Notes: generated by a model from the sequence alone, not told the origin. Counted from the stretch's first letter, positions 1 through 8,465 are shown. The stretch is DNA of 64,000 nt from Bremerella sp. JC817 (GCF_040718835.1 NZ_JBFEFG010000280.1:992001-1056000); one strand, 5' to 3'. Made by a program: numbers and translations.

Positions 1-924
1 ATAGCGATCGCGGGTCTTGTCCGACTCTTTGGAAAGATCGAACGCGTCGCGTGCCCGACCGCTGGAGATCAGATTGAGGGCCGTTTCGTAATACTTGTCG
101 AGATCGTACGACTCGACCGCTTTGTCAAGCGCCGGCATGCCGGCGTTGATCATGTCGCGCAGGCGAGCGCGGCGACCGAGACGTGTGCTGGTAATCTCGG
201 GGCGGAGCTTCAAGTCGTCGACGTTGATACGCTCCATCTTGTTCATGTCCATATCGTCTCCGTTGGGGAAGAGATAATACGGATCGTACGCGCGGCCGAG
301 GAAGCCAGCGGTACCTGACTTGTTGACGACGTTACTTTCCTGCAGCGGGCGAGGCATCATCACGAACGGCAGCATCGGAACTTCGGGCGGCTTGAACTTG
401 ATGATATTGCAGCCGAAGTTCGGGAAGTCTTTCGGTGTCGGCGGTTCTAACTGACCGCTGGGGCTCACCTTGTCGGCGGTATAGCCGGTATGCATCTGAT
501 AGATGGCGGCCGTGTGATTGAACAACCCAACCGGTGTATAGCTCATCGAGCGGATGAGCGTCAGCTTGTCGGTTTCCTGCGCCAGCTTCGGCAGGTTCTC
601 GGTCAGGTCCATGCCTGGCACTTTGCTGCCGATCCGCTTGAACGCACTGCGGACGTTATCTGGAACGTTGTCTTTGGGGTCCCACAAATCGAGATGGCTG
701 GGTCCACCTTGCAGGTAGACCAGGATGATGCTCTTCGCTCTGCCGAAGTGAGCACCATGCGAAGTCACCGGCGCGGCTTGAGCTTGCTGCGATTGAATGT
801 TCAGCAGTTGCCCGAGGGTGAGCCCTAGCATCGCCGATCCACCGACGCGAAGCAGATCGCGGCGGGAAGGTGCCAGGTGGCTATCGCAAACGTCCTTCGC
901 TTTACTTCCAGGAATGACCAGCAT
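1..924 (-). CDS. DUF1501 family exported protein, 3' end beyond the window
   Basis: A 308-codon N-terminal part is visible and the frame stays open to base 1. It starts MLVIPGSK, then has a twin-arginine-like segment ([15 protein letters not shown]) followed by a hydrophobic stretch, so it is probably exported by the Tat route. The segment [16 protein letters not shown] is the DUF1501 signature, resembling the alkaline-phosphatase/sulfatase fold, with the conserved [12 protein letters not shown] block further on. The start is chosen because AAGGAG lies 8 bases upstream of this ATG. DUF1501 proteins usually accompany DUF1549/DUF1553 cytochrome-type proteins in planctomycetes, but their biochemical role is not established. 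The partner gene, if present, lies outside the window. A second DUF1501 gene sits at 52715-54184. Confidence 0.88.
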   Translation of the reverse strand, partial: MLVIPGSKAKDVCDSHLAPSRRDLLRVGGSAMLGLTLGQLLNIQSQQAQAAPVTSHGAHFGRAKSIILVYLQGGPSHLDLWDPKDNVPDNVRSAFKRIGSKVPGMDLTENLPKLAQETDKLTLIRSMSYTPVGLFNHTAAIYQMHTGYTADKVSPSGQLEPPTPKDFPNFGCNIIKFKPPEVPMLPFVMMPRPLQESNVVNKSGTAGFLGRAYDPYYLFPNGDDMDMNKMERINVDDLKLRPEITSTRLGRRARLRDMINAGMPALDKAVESYDLDKYYETALNLISSGRARDAFDLSKESDKTRDRY

Positions 925-1355
925 GAGGAATGCTCCTTGGTCAAATGGGAGGATCGCCATCACGGGTGAAGTGATGGCATGCGAGCGGAGGTAGGATGGC
1001 CGAATCATCAAGTGATAGATGAACGAGAGAGAAGGTCTCTCGGCGGGCATCCGGCGCTTGCGGGGAGAGCGCGGTCCTCGACAAAACAGCCTGTCATGGT
1101 ATTACCCCTCACACGAAGGCTGCAGGCCGCAGTATGACAATTCGAAAAGGCAAAGTCAAGCTGCGCATCCGCGATCGGTTTTAGTGGTGCGATATGCCCC
1201 TTAGGGCGGTCGATTCGCCCTGCTAGCGTGTGTTTCGGCCCGATTCGTTTTCCATCTTCCGGCCGAAACGCCGTCGCTGGTTGCTCTTGTCGGGGGCGGC
1301 TTCTTTTTGGTACCTACCGCCACGGAATTATCTTGACTGAGAAGGAGTGTCGAAT
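925..1355. other. Divergent intergenic region with long leader of the DUF1501 gene
   Basis: This 431-base stretch separates the minus-strand DUF1501 gene from the plus-strand gene at 1356. It holds a promoter-like pair for the minus strand (1131-1159) and an 8-base perfect inverted repeat with a 7-base loop (956-963 and 971-978), which would form a hairpin in the leader shortly before the ribosome binding site. Short open frames exist here but have no ribosome site or recognisable protein character. I see no RNA gene. Confidence 0.5.
1131..1159 (-). promoter_or_regulatory. Sigma-70-like promoter for the DUF1501 gene
   Basis: On the minus strand, TTGACT (1154-1159) is followed after exactly 17 bases by CATACT (1131-1136). 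The spacing is ideal and both boxes are close to consensus. It would give a leader of about 200 bases before the ATG at 924. The match is by eye only. Confidence 0.42.
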
Positions 1356-1685
1356 ATGCGACGTCAATTTTTGAAGTGGATTGCTAGCAGTTTTGCATTC
1401 GGAGCCGCGTCGGCACTGGGTGGTAACCGGGCCTTCACGTCGCAGTTGATGGCGGCCAATACGGTCGACCTGAAGGACACTTTGGAAAAAGATTTATACG
1501 CTCGAACGCCAGAGCAATTCGAGTTTATTGAGACGGTTGTGCTGCTGGTCGCCAACAAGATTCTTTCACCCAAGTTGGTTTACTCTACCTTTAAATGGTC
1601 TCTGCAGTACGACAAGGGGCGACGTTTTTACTACTTCGAAGCTGCGATGCGAAAACGCGCCAAGCAACAGGGCGTGGAAATCTAA
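1356..1685 (+). CDS. Small exported protein of unknown function
   Basis: A 109-residue protein starting MRRQFLKWIASS. It has an Arg-Arg n-region and a short hydrophobic core ending near AASALGG, which looks like a Tat-type or signal-anchor leader. The rest is hydrophilic and largely helical, with no cysteines and no motif I recognise. GAAGGAG lies 8 bases before the ATG at 1356, so I prefer this start to the in-frame GTG at 1347, which lies inside that ribosome site. It stands alone between two intergenic gaps. Function unknown. Confidence 0.7.
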   Translation: MRRQFLKWIASSFAFGAASALGGNRAFTSQLMAANTVDLKDTLEKDLYARTPEQFEFIETVVLLVANKILSPKLVYSTFKWSLQYDKGRRFYYFEAAMRKRAKQQGVEI

Positions 1686-1860
1686 CAATCGCCAGATAGT
1701 TCGTCTACAAACTCCTTGACCGCTAAGCGGTTTCCCCGAGAATCGTCCAGACAGAGCGACACTTGCGCTGTGCTGCGCGGTTTACTCTAGAAGGCGACCC
1801 ACCCCATCCCACCTCGGTCGTCTCGAATCTTGGAACAGATCGACAGAAGAGAAAAGTCCC

Positions 1861-2682
1861 ATGACGGAAACGACCCGAAAGAACATTACCCAGCTTATAT
1901 TGCCAGGTTTGTTCCTTTTCGGCGCCCTAGTTTACATGCACGGCCCCGGTTACGTGCAGTTCTTTCGCAAGCACATGCTCGCCTACAGCATGCAGCGTGA
2001 TTCGTTGTTTGGCCCCGTGAAGTACAACGTTCGCCTCAAGGCGATGTTCACGGACGAACTTGGCGACGAGTGCATGGTCTATGTGATCACCGACCTGGAG
2101 CAGTCGAAGTCAGACACCAACAATCACGAAGAGCTGCTTCTCGTGGATAAGTGGAGCAAGGTGATCGATCGAAAGGTCGAAGCCAACGCCGGTTTCATCC
2201 GCAGCACGCATCTTTCACCGCAAGATGGTTATGCCGTGCTCGAAATTGTGCGCGACATTCCGCAGCAGTCGCATCGGATGGCCCAGGTCGTCCACTATCA
2301 GATCTCGCGTGAACAGATTGCTATGACCGATAGCGAAACGCGAGACATGTTTCCTGAGAACGGCTGGCACGACCGATGGCGTAACCCTCATGGTCGTCAT
2401 CCTGGCTGGGGACGCCGCGGACCAGGTCCTCCGGGACCACCTCCGACACAAGAGCAGATCCAGGCCTGGCACGAAGCTCAGCAGCGTCAGAGGGAACGCC
2501 GCCGCGACCGTCAGCGCGACGACGAAGTTGCCGACACCGACGAGAATCGTCGATCACGGCAGAAGCAGGAAAACATGGAGCGACCGCGCCCCATGGGCAC
2601 CGATAACCAGCGACTGCTCGATGTCGGCAGTCTTGGACGGGCCCGAGACGAAGCAACCAAAATCGTTGCTCTGCCACGATAG
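1861..2682 (+). CDS. Membrane-anchored hypothetical protein with Pro/Arg-rich tail
   Basis: A 273-residue protein with one N-terminal transmembrane segment (about residues 12-30). A globular middle part (about 50-160) follows, then a low-complexity region rich in Gly/Pro (about 180-195) and a highly charged Arg/Glu/Gln stretch (about 200-245). A purine-rich stretch precedes the ATG. The middle portion has normal protein composition, so the gene is probably real. Its last 43 codons run antisense over the 3' end of lutC (2554-2682), so the two genes converge and overlap by 129 bases. I do not recognise a family. A later stop acquired by read-through is a possible origin of the charged tail. Confidence 0.62.
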   Translation: MTETTRKNITQLILPGLFLFGALVYMHGPGYVQFFRKHMLAYSMQRDSLFGPVKYNVRLKAMFTDELGDECMVYVITDLEQSKSDTNNHEELLLVDKWSKVIDRKVEANAGFIRSTHLSPQDGYAVLEIVRDIPQQSHRMAQVVHYQISREQIAMTDSETRDMFPENGWHDRWRNPHGRHPGWGRRGPGPPGPPPTQEQIQAWHEAQQRQRERRRDRQRDDEVADTDENRRSRQKQENMERPRPMGTDNQRLLDVGSLGRARDEATKIVALPR

Positions 2683-3162
2683 CCGGCGATACGCTTCGGC
2701 CATGTTGTGGACGATCGCTTCTTCGACATTACCGCTGGGACATGGAATCACCAGCGCGATGTGCTGGGGAATGAACAACACGACGCGATGACGAATCTTC
2801 GCGTCGGTTACCCAGACGGCACCATTCTCGGCCACGGCAAACTCGCCTGGCAGTACGGCAAAGTCGACATCTTCCAGTTCGTGGGGATCTTCCACGCGGT
2901 CGATATCAACCGTTCCCATCAGCCCGTCGATGCAACTGACGGTCTTTCGGCCTTCGGTATAGACCGGGATCTTGGCGAGTTCGGCCGATAGCCCATCGAT
3001 CCCTTCGACCACGACGGCCGTTCCGCCGACCGCTTGCAGCACATCGCCAAAGTGCGCGACCGCATCGCCGTATTGGATCCAATCTTGATCGAGGTTGGGC
3101 AGGTCGGCCGCGGGCACCATTTTGTTGCGGACCGATTTCAAAATGTCGTCTTTGCTGCTCAT
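2554..3162 (-). CDS. lutC: Lactate utilization protein C (LUD domain)
   Basis: A 202-residue LUD-domain protein, a subunit of the LutABC complex that oxidises L-lactate to pyruvate. The C-terminal signature of the family (FVSGPSKTADIEQSLVIGAHG) is intact, so the stop is genuine. The start is MSSKDDILK: its ATG overlaps the lutB stop as TGATG, a typical translational coupling. The same frame is open upstream for about 100 codons, but that part is antisense or out-of-frame lutB sequence and is not LutC-like. The length fits short members of the family. Its 3' end overlaps the convergent gene ending at 2682. Third gene of lutABC. Confidence 0.9.
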   Translation of the reverse strand: MSSKDDILKSVRNKMVPAADLPNLDQDWIQYGDAVAHFGDVLQAVGGTAVVVEGIDGLSAELAKIPVYTEGRKTVSCIDGLMGTVDIDRVEDPHELEDVDFAVLPGEFAVAENGAVWVTDAKIRHRVVLFIPQHIALVIPCPSGNVEEAIVHNMAEAYRRLSWQSNDFGCFVSGPSKTADIEQSLVIGAHGARSLHVFLLLP

Positions 3163-4559
3163 CAACGTTCGCTCTTCTGGGACTTCTTGCGCTGGGCGTA
3201 TTGCTTGCGGAAACTTTCCGGCGGGGACTCGGGCATCTCGCGATTGCGGCCCCAGGGATTCAATCCGTTGTAGATCAGGAAGCGGGGCATGGTCCGCAGA
3301 AAGAACTTGCCGATCCCCCCCAGCCAGGCATAAAGCTTCGGCCGCTGGAAGACCCACGAGGCGATCTTCATCGGCATGGTCTTCGAGACCGGTAACTGTT
3401 TCTGGCGATTCACTTCGCTTCGCAGCGTCAGCAGTTGCTCGTGCAGATTGATCTTCACCGGGCAGACGTCGCTGCAACTGCCACACAGCGTGCAGGCAAA
3501 CGGCAGCGACTTGTGATGCTTGGCGTCGCGCAGTGGATTGAGGATCGAACCAATCGGCCCTGGCACCGTGGCGGCATAGCTATGACCACCACTACGGCGA
3601 TAAACGGGGCAGGTGTTCATGCAAGCGCCACAGCGGATGCACTTCAGCGAGTTGCGGAAGTCGTCGCTGTCCATCAACTTGCTGCGGCCGTTATCGACCA
3701 GCACGATGTGCAGTTCGCCACCTTCGACCGGGCCATGGAAGTGGGACGAGTAGGTCGTGATCGGCTGACCGGTCGCGCTGCGAGCTAACAGCCGCAGAAA
3801 GATGCTGAGGTGATCCACCTTCGGGATCAGCTTCTCGATGCCCATGCAGGCAATGTGAACCTTCGGCAGCGAAACACCCAGGTCGGCGTTTCCTTCGTTG
3901 GTGCAAACCACAAAGCCGCCAGTTTCGGCGATGGCGAAGTTCACGCCGGTGATGCCGACATCGGCTTGCACGAATTTCTGCCGCAAATGCTGCCGAGCCG
4001 ATTCGGTCAAGTAATTCGGATCGCAGTTGCCTTCTTCGGTCTGCAGATGTTCATGGAACGTATCGCTGACATCCTCTTTCTTCAAATGGATCGCCGGCAT
4101 CACGATGTGCGAAGGAGGTTCTTCGCGCAGCTGCACGATGCGTTCACCGAGGTCGGTGTCGACGACTTCGATGCCATGCTTATCGAGCCATGGGTTGAGG
4201 TGACACTCTTCGGTCAGCATCGACTTCGATTTGACGATGCGTTTGGCTTGATGCTTTTGCAGAATCTCGAGCACGATGCGATTGTGCTCTTCAGCATCTT
4301 TGGCCCAATGAACGGTTGCACCGCGAGCGGTCGCGTTTCGCTCGAACTCTTCGAGGTAGTCCGCCAGCTTGCTGACGGTGTGCGATTTGATCTGCGAGGC
4401 ACAAGCACGCAGCGTTTCCCATTCGGGCAGACTGTTGGCCATGCGGTCGCGTTTCTCGCGAATGAACCACAGGGCCGAGTCGTGCCAATGGGTACGCGAC
4501 TGGTCTTTGTTGAACCGGTCGGCGTTGGTGGGATGGTCGTAGCTTTTCACGGCGCTCAT
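3162..4559 (-). CDS. lutB: Lactate utilization iron-sulfur protein LutB
   Basis: A 465-residue LutB/LldF-type protein: an N-terminal LUD domain (about 70-290), then two 4Fe-4S motifs. The clusters are marked by Cys 307/310/313/317 (CIRCGACMNTCP) and Cys 356/359/362/366 (CTLCGSCSDVCP), both complete. The C-terminal part (about 400-465) is basic and DUF3390-like. It would pass electrons from lactate to the quinone pool together with LutA and LutC. The ATG overlaps the LutA stop by four bases (ATGA) and its own stop overlaps the lutC start by one base. The three genes are therefore a tightly coupled minus-strand operon. Confidence 0.95.
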   Translation of the reverse strand: MSAVKSYDHPTNADRFNKDQSRTHWHDSALWFIREKRDRMANSLPEWETLRACASQIKSHTVSKLADYLEEFERNATARGATVHWAKDAEEHNRIVLEILQKHQAKRIVKSKSMLTEECHLNPWLDKHGIEVVDTDLGERIVQLREEPPSHIVMPAIHLKKEDVSDTFHEHLQTEEGNCDPNYLTESARQHLRQKFVQADVGITGVNFAIAETGGFVVCTNEGNADLGVSLPKVHIACMGIEKLIPKVDHLSIFLRLLARSATGQPITTYSSHFHGPVEGGELHIVLVDNGRSKLMDSDDFRNSLKCIRCGACMNTCPVYRRSGGHSYAATVPGPIGSILNPLRDAKHHKSLPFACTLCGSCSDVCPVKINLHEQLLTLRSEVNRQKQLPVSKTMPMKIASWVFQRPKLYAWLGGIGKFFLRTMPRFLIYNGLNPWGRNREMPESPPESFRKQYAQRKKSQKSER

Positions 4560-5305
4560 TGGGGGACTCCGTATCCGGCAAGGATCTCGGCAATATGCAT
4601 GACCGAGATCGGCTGCTTGTCACGGCGAATCAGTCCGGCGAGGTGCATCAAGCAAGACATGTCGCCGGCGGTCAGCACCTGGGTGCCGGCCTGCAAGTGG
4701 TCGGCAACGCGATCGCGACCCATTGTGCAACTGACTGCCTCTTCTGAAACCGCAAAGGTTCCGCCGAAGCCACAGCATTCGTCTTTCCGCTTCAAGTCGG
4801 CGATCTCGATACCATCGAGCATCTCGAGCAGTTGCAGCGGCTTGTTGAAGCTAGGGGCGTTCAGTTCGCTGTCGCTCGCCAGGCGAAGTTCTCGCAGGCC
4901 ATGGCAACTGGAATGCAGCCCGACCTTGTAAGGAAACTTGACCGGCAGCGATTCAATCTTCAGCACGTCGACCAGGAACTCGCACAGTTCGTAGATCCGC
5001 GTTCGGATCGTTTCGTAACGAGCGTCTTCGTGCACCAGGTGGGCGTAATGGTTCTTGACCATCGAAACGCAGCTTCCACTCGGAGCGACGATCGCATCGT
5101 AGCCAGAGAAGATGTCGAGAAAGCGATCGGCCAGCGGCAACGCATCCTGGTCGCAACCAGAGTTCAGCATTGGCTGACCACAGCAAGTCTGGGCTTCAGG
5201 GAACTCGACATCGAGTCCTTGCTGCTCCAGCAGGTCAAGAGTCGCCATGGCAACGCGCGGGTAAAGCTGGTCGACATAGCAGGGAACAAACAGGGCAACG
5301 CGCAT
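4556..5305 (-). CDS. lutA: Lactate utilization protein A (CCG domain)
   Basis: A 249-residue protein with two cysteine-rich CCG domains: the first around HSSCHGLREL-like and QTCCGQPM elements, the second ending in DECCGFGGTFAV. This is the LutA/GlpC/HdrB-type fold that binds an unusual iron-sulfur cluster. The start is set at MRVALFVPCYVDQLYP, the conserved N-terminus of the family. The open frame extends 13 codons further upstream without family similarity. First gene of lutABC. An exact TATAAT lies about 63 bases upstream (5368-5373). Confidence 0.93.
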   Translation of the reverse strand: MRVALFVPCYVDQLYPRVAMATLDLLEQQGLDVEFPEAQTCCGQPMLNSGCDQDALPLADRFLDIFSGYDAIVAPSGSCVSMVKNHYAHLVHEDARYETIRTRIYELCEFLVDVLKIESLPVKFPYKVGLHSSCHGLRELRLASDSELNAPSFNKPLQLLEMLDGIEIADLKRKDECCGFGGTFAVSEEAVSCTMGRDRVADHLQAGTQVLTAGDMSCLMHLAGLIRRDKQPISVMHIAEILAGYGVPQ

Positions 5306-5367
5306 GGCAAATTGAACAGCGAGAAGGGGGGATCCAAGAAGCAAAAGCAGGGCTGGTGTAGTCCAGC

Positions 5368-5373
5368 ATTATA
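5368..5373 (-). promoter_or_regulatory. Candidate -10 box of the lutABC operon
   Basis: A perfect TATAAT on the minus strand in the 96-base gap between lutA and the kinase gene, giving a leader of about 57 bases. I see no good -35 box 16-18 bases upstream, so an activator-dependent promoter is possible. By eye only. Confidence 0.38.
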
Positions 5374-5401
5374 ACTGGTTAGCCGGGCTTTCCGACGCAG
5401 A

Positions 5402-6397
5402 TCAACCAATTGCCGGAGATTTTTCTGACAGCGTGTCCGATTGGGTCAAATCGGTGACGGATAGCTCAACCCTCAGCGTGGTGCCGATATCTTCCTGGCA
5501 TTGCAGTTCGCAGTGGCCATGCAGCAGTTCGACACAGTCGTCGATTCGTTGTCGGCCGGCGACCTCTTCATCATGCATTAGATCGCAGGTTCCGTCGTCA
5601 ATGATCCGCAGCAGCAGGTGATCGTCGTTCTGCTGAAGGTCGAGCGTCACGTGTTGGGCATGGCGATGGCGGCGAATCACGTCGAAGGCCTCGCGGACCA
5701 GGTGAACGATGGCACACTCGCTGAGCGGGGTCAGTCGATCAAAGTCGACATCGTGCCGGAAGGTAACCGTACGAATCGACTGCTCTAACTGCTCGGACAA
5801 ACGTTCGAGACTGCCAATCACCCCTTCGTCGTGAACCAACGATGGGCTGAGGCAATTCATCACGCGGCGCGTTTGAAACAGGCTCTCGCGAATCATGTCG
5901 ATGGCCTGGGGAAGGGTTTCGTCATTGAGTTGGCCGCGACGGCTGAGTCCTTCCAGGTGAAACAGCGCAGACGTCAAATTCGGCAAAGCCATGTCGTGCA
6001 GGTCGAGCGCCAGCAATTGCCGCTCACGATCTTGATCGGCCCGTAAAAACTGGAAGAACGCTTTATCTTCCAACAAATGGCCATGGGCCGACCGCAACGC
6101 ATCGCACTGTTCCAGCAACTGACGGAGCTGATCTTGAAGTTCGGCAGTTGAGTTTTGTTTCTGCTGCGCTCCGGCGGAAAAAGCCAGCTGCCAAATAGCT
6201 ACTGCGGCGATCGCAATCCCTACCAAAGAGGTTGCCAGGCCAAGACTTGAGAGCATAGTTGGCACGGTGAATGCACTGAGGCCCAGCGCGGCCGTCAAAA
6301 TACCTAGGGCGGCAATAGCAGAATGGCAGTTTCGGTCGGCAAGCACGAGATGAGACCTCTGTGCATCGAGATGCGAGGATGAATCGTCAGTAAGCAT
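5402..6397 (-). CDS. NarL-type sensor histidine kinase, degenerate ATPase domain
   Basis: A 331-residue protein with two hydrophobic helices (about 28-45 and 52-72), a coiled region (80-115) and a HisKA_3-like dimerisation segment. In that segment DRERQLLALDLHD carries the candidate phospho-acceptor His134. The ATP-binding half is recognisable from VREAFDVIRRHRHAQHV (about 234-250) and the DDG box (267-269). However, the N-box asparagine expected in the EALxN motif is absent, and the G2 glycines are poor. Either it is a weak kinase or it works as a sensor or phosphatase. No response regulator lies next to it. It is divergent from the YTV gene and tandem with lutABC, so lactate regulation is possible but unproven. 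Confidence 0.75.
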   Translation of the reverse strand: MLTDDSSSHLDAQRSHLVLADRNCHSAIAALGILTAALGLSAFTVPTMLSSLGLATSLVGIAIAAVAIWQLAFSAGAQQKQNSTAELQDQLRQLLEQCDALRSAHGHLLEDKAFFQFLRADQDRERQLLALDLHDMALPNLTSALFHLEGLSRRGQLNDETLPQAIDMIRESLFQTRRVMNCLSPSLVHDEGVIGSLERLSEQLEQSIRTVTFRHDVDFDRLTPLSECAIVHLVREAFDVIRRHRHAQHVTLDLQQNDDHLLLRIIDDGTCDLMHDEEVAGRQRIDDCVELLHGHCELQCQEDIGTTLRVELSVTDLTQSDTLSEKSPAIG

Positions 6398-6460
6398 GGT
6401 GATAACACCCCGCTAAGTGAGAAACAGCCCCTCCCTCAGGTTGCATGGCCGGGCCGTCGT

Positions 6461-6466
6461 TATAAT
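6461..6466 (+). promoter_or_regulatory. Candidate -10 box upstream of the YTV-type gene
   Basis: An exact TATAAT lies in the divergent gap (6398-6631) between the kinase and the YTV-type gene. A TTGCAT is present, but at a short 14-base spacing. The leader would be about 160 bases. Assignment is by eye. Confidence 0.35.
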
Positions 6467-6631
6467 TTGCCTAAAATACATAAGAACCTAATTTAACCAG
6501 CGTTCTGTAGCCGTTAAAATCGGCTCTCGCGAGCCACTTTGAGAGAATGTCCTACTGTTGAAGAGTCGCCTGAAGCTGGCGGCCATACGCATCTATTTGT
6601 TTTTCAGAGTGATCTGGGGGAAAGATTGACT

Positions 6632-8056
6632 ATGCTTCGTGTTTGTTTGATTCTGACGATGACCTTCTTAGCACTGCCTCAATTGGCAGAAGCTGGTCGC
6701 CGTCACCACTGCAAGACTGCTTGTGTCGCTGCCTGCGACGATGGTTGTGGCACTGCTGCTTGCTCGACTTGCGGTGAAGCCGCACCTGCCCAGATGGTCG
6801 AAAAGACCGTCATGGTACCAACGAAGGTCATGGAAACGCGCACCGTTACCAAGACCGTCTGCAAGCCGGAAACCCGTGAAGAAACCTACAAGGTTTGCAA
6901 GCGCGTTCCGGAAACCAACTACGTGACCAAGGAATACACCGTGAGTGTTCCAACTTGGGAAACCAAGATGGTCGAGTACACCGTCTGCAAGCCTGTCTAT
7001 GAAACCAAGACCGGTACCAAGACGGTTATGGTTCCGACCTACGAAACCAAGTTGGTCGACTACACCGTTTGCAAGCCAGTCTACGAAACCAAGACCGGTA
7101 CCAAGACTGTGATGGTCCCAACTTGGGAAACCAAGATGGTTGACTACACCGTTTGCAAGCCAGTCTACGAAACCAAGACCGGTACCAAGACCGTGATGGT
7201 TCCGACCTGGGAAACCAAGGTTGTCGACTACACCGTCAGCAAGCCAGTTTGGGAAACCAAGACCAAGACTTGCACCGTGATGGTTCCTACCCAGGAACAG
7301 CGCACCGGTACCAAGACGGTCTGCAAGATGGTTCCTGAAACCGTCACCAAGACGCGCTGCATCGACAAGGGCTGCTGGCAGACCAAGACCAGCACCGACT
7401 GCTGCGGTTGCCCAACGACCTGCAAGGTTTGGGTTCCTAACGTTGTCGAAGAAGCCTACGAATGCACCGTTAGCAAGCCTGTTACCGAGCAAGTGGAATA
7501 CACCTACACGGTGTGTGTCATGAAGCCGGAAGAACGCACCACGACTTACAAGGTCTGCAACATGGTCACCGAGACCAAGCAGAAGGAAGTCAAGCACATG
7601 GTTTGCGTCCCGGAAACCAAAGAATACACCTACCAGGTGTGCAAGATGGTTCCGGAAACCCTGACCAAAGAAGTGAAGTACATGGTCTGCAAGCCAGAGA
7701 CCCGTGAATACACTTACCAGGTCTGCAATATGGTTTCTGAAACCAAGCAGAAGGAAGTGAAGGTCAAGGTTTGCGTGCCAGAAACTCGCGAGTACACCTA
7801 CCAGGTCTGCAAGATGGTTCCTGAAACCAAGACCAAGGAAGTGAAGTACATGGTCTGCAAGACCGAAACCCGCACCAAGGAAGTTCCGGTTACGACCTAC
7901 AAGACCGTCTACGAAGACAAGGTTCGTACCTGCACCGTCATGGTTCCAACCACCGTTACTGAAGAAATTCAGGTTCCGGTTTGCAAGATGGTTCCTAAGA
8001 CCATCATGGTTCCAGCTTGCGGCAGTGCCCCGGTTGCTTGTGGTTGCGGTGGCTAA
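6632..8056 (+). CDS. Cysteine-rich YTV-type repeat protein, secreted
   Basis: A 474-residue secreted protein. The start MLRVCLILTMTFLALPQLAEAG is a clean signal peptide; the frame opens earlier at a TTG (6539), but that extension is not signal-like. The mature part consists almost entirely of short Lys/Thr/Val/Cys-rich repeats: a first family with YTVCKPVYETKTGTKTVMVP and a second with YTYQVCKMVPETKTKEVKYM. Both have a 28-residue (84-base) period. A Cys-rich cap (about residues 20-45), a central CCGCPTTC cluster and a CGCG tail add possible disulfide or metal sites. The pattern matches the YTV-domain wall proteins known from Rhodopirellula, thought to form the stable proteinaceous cell wall. 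A strong terminator follows. Calling it a wall protein is inference from the repeat type. Confidence 0.85.
   Translation: MLRVCLILTMTFLALPQLAEAGRRHHCKTACVAACDDGCGTAACSTCGEAAPAQMVEKTVMVPTKVMETRTVTKTVCKPETREETYKVCKRVPETNYVTKEYTVSVPTWETKMVEYTVCKPVYETKTGTKTVMVPTYETKLVDYTVCKPVYETKTGTKTVMVPTWETKMVDYTVCKPVYETKTGTKTVMVPTWETKVVDYTVSKPVWETKTKTCTVMVPTQEQRTGTKTVCKMVPETVTKTRCIDKGCWQTKTSTDCCGCPTTCKVWVPNVVEEAYECTVSKPVTEQVEYTYTVCVMKPEERTTTYKVCNMVTETKQKEVKHMVCVPETKEYTYQVCKMVPETLTKEVKYMVCKPETREYTYQVCNMVSETKQKEVKVKVCVPETREYTYQVCKMVPETKTKEVKYMVCKTETRTKEVPVTTYKTVYEDKVRTCTVMVPTTVTEEIQVPVCKMVPKTIMVPACGSAPVACGCGG
6974..7309 (+). repeat. Four tandem 84-base repeats, first family
   Basis: Units begin at 6974, 7058, 7142 and 7226, exactly 84 bases apart. 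Each begins with (G/C)A(G/C)TACACCGT and encodes a (D/E)YTVxKPV block. Units two and three are nearly identical in DNA, which suggests recent duplication or homogenisation. They lie inside the YTV-type gene. Confidence 0.85.
7538..7873 (+). repeat. Four tandem 84-base repeats, second family
   Basis: Units begin at 7538, 7622, 7706 and 7790, again 84 bases apart, and encode a TYxVCxMVxET block. The period is the same as in the upstream family but the sequence differs, so both families probably descend from one 28-residue unit. Confidence 0.78.
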
Positions 8057-8095
8057 GCCCAACGCCCAGGCCTCCCCGGTCTGAAGCTAAATACG

Positions 8096-8132
8096 AAAAG
8101 GCCTGCGGTCGAGAGATCGTGGGCCTTTTTTT
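8096..8132 (+). terminator. Rho-independent terminator of the YTV-type gene
   Basis: Inverted repeat AAAAGGCC (8096-8103) / GGCCTTTT (8122-8129) followed by a T run, 40 bases after the stop codon. Confidence 0.85.
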
Positions 8133-8225
8133 ATGCGCGGAGGTCAGCGGCCGAAAGGGAGGCCACAATGGGCCACGCGTTGCGGGAGAACCGAAGGGGA
8201 GGGGAGTCCGGCGGTTAGGGCTGCT

Positions 8226-8465
8226 CTAGAACGCTTCAGGGCCGACGTAGGCGAAGCGAGGGATCTGCTGACCATCGATCTCGACGGTCTCGGTAAACAT
8301 CGTCAGAGGACGCACCCAGAGGCTCTGATCGCCGTAGTCTTTGCGATAAACCACCAGCGGCTCTTCAGTCTCGCTATGCCGGGCCACGCCCAGCACGACG
8401 TACGCGGGGCCTTTGTAATGACGATAACGTCCCGCAATGATGGTTTCTGGGGGCAAATTCGACAT
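8226..8465 (-). CDS. DUF1653 family protein
   Basis: A 79-residue protein starting MSNLPPETIIAGRYRHYKGP. The DUF1653 hallmarks are present: GxYRHYKGxxYxVLGVARHSETEE, VVYRKDYGDQSLWVRP and a MF..TVEIDG end. The function of the family is unknown; members are small cytoplasmic proteins, often single. The open frame continues upstream straight through tRNA-His, which produces a spurious 47-residue extension; the start at 8465 removes it. The gene lies just downstream of tRNA-His on the same strand. Confidence 0.92.
   Translation of the reverse strand: MSNLPPETIIAGRYRHYKGPAYVVLGVARHSETEEPLVVYRKDYGDQSLWVRPLTMFTETVEIDGQQIPRFAYVGPEAF

Noticed and set aside
1019..1204. 61-codon open frame upstream of the small exported protein
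   Set aside because: No ribosome site, and it lies antisense to the DUF1501 leader and promoter.
3163..3486. Longer N-terminus of LutC
   Set aside because: It is out-of-frame sequence of lutB; the ATG that overlaps the lutB stop is the conserved start.
6668..8062. 464-codon open frame antisense to the YTV-type gene
   Set aside because: It mirrors the repeats (biased codons without stop complements), gives a low-complexity Leu/Gly/His product and has no ribosome site.
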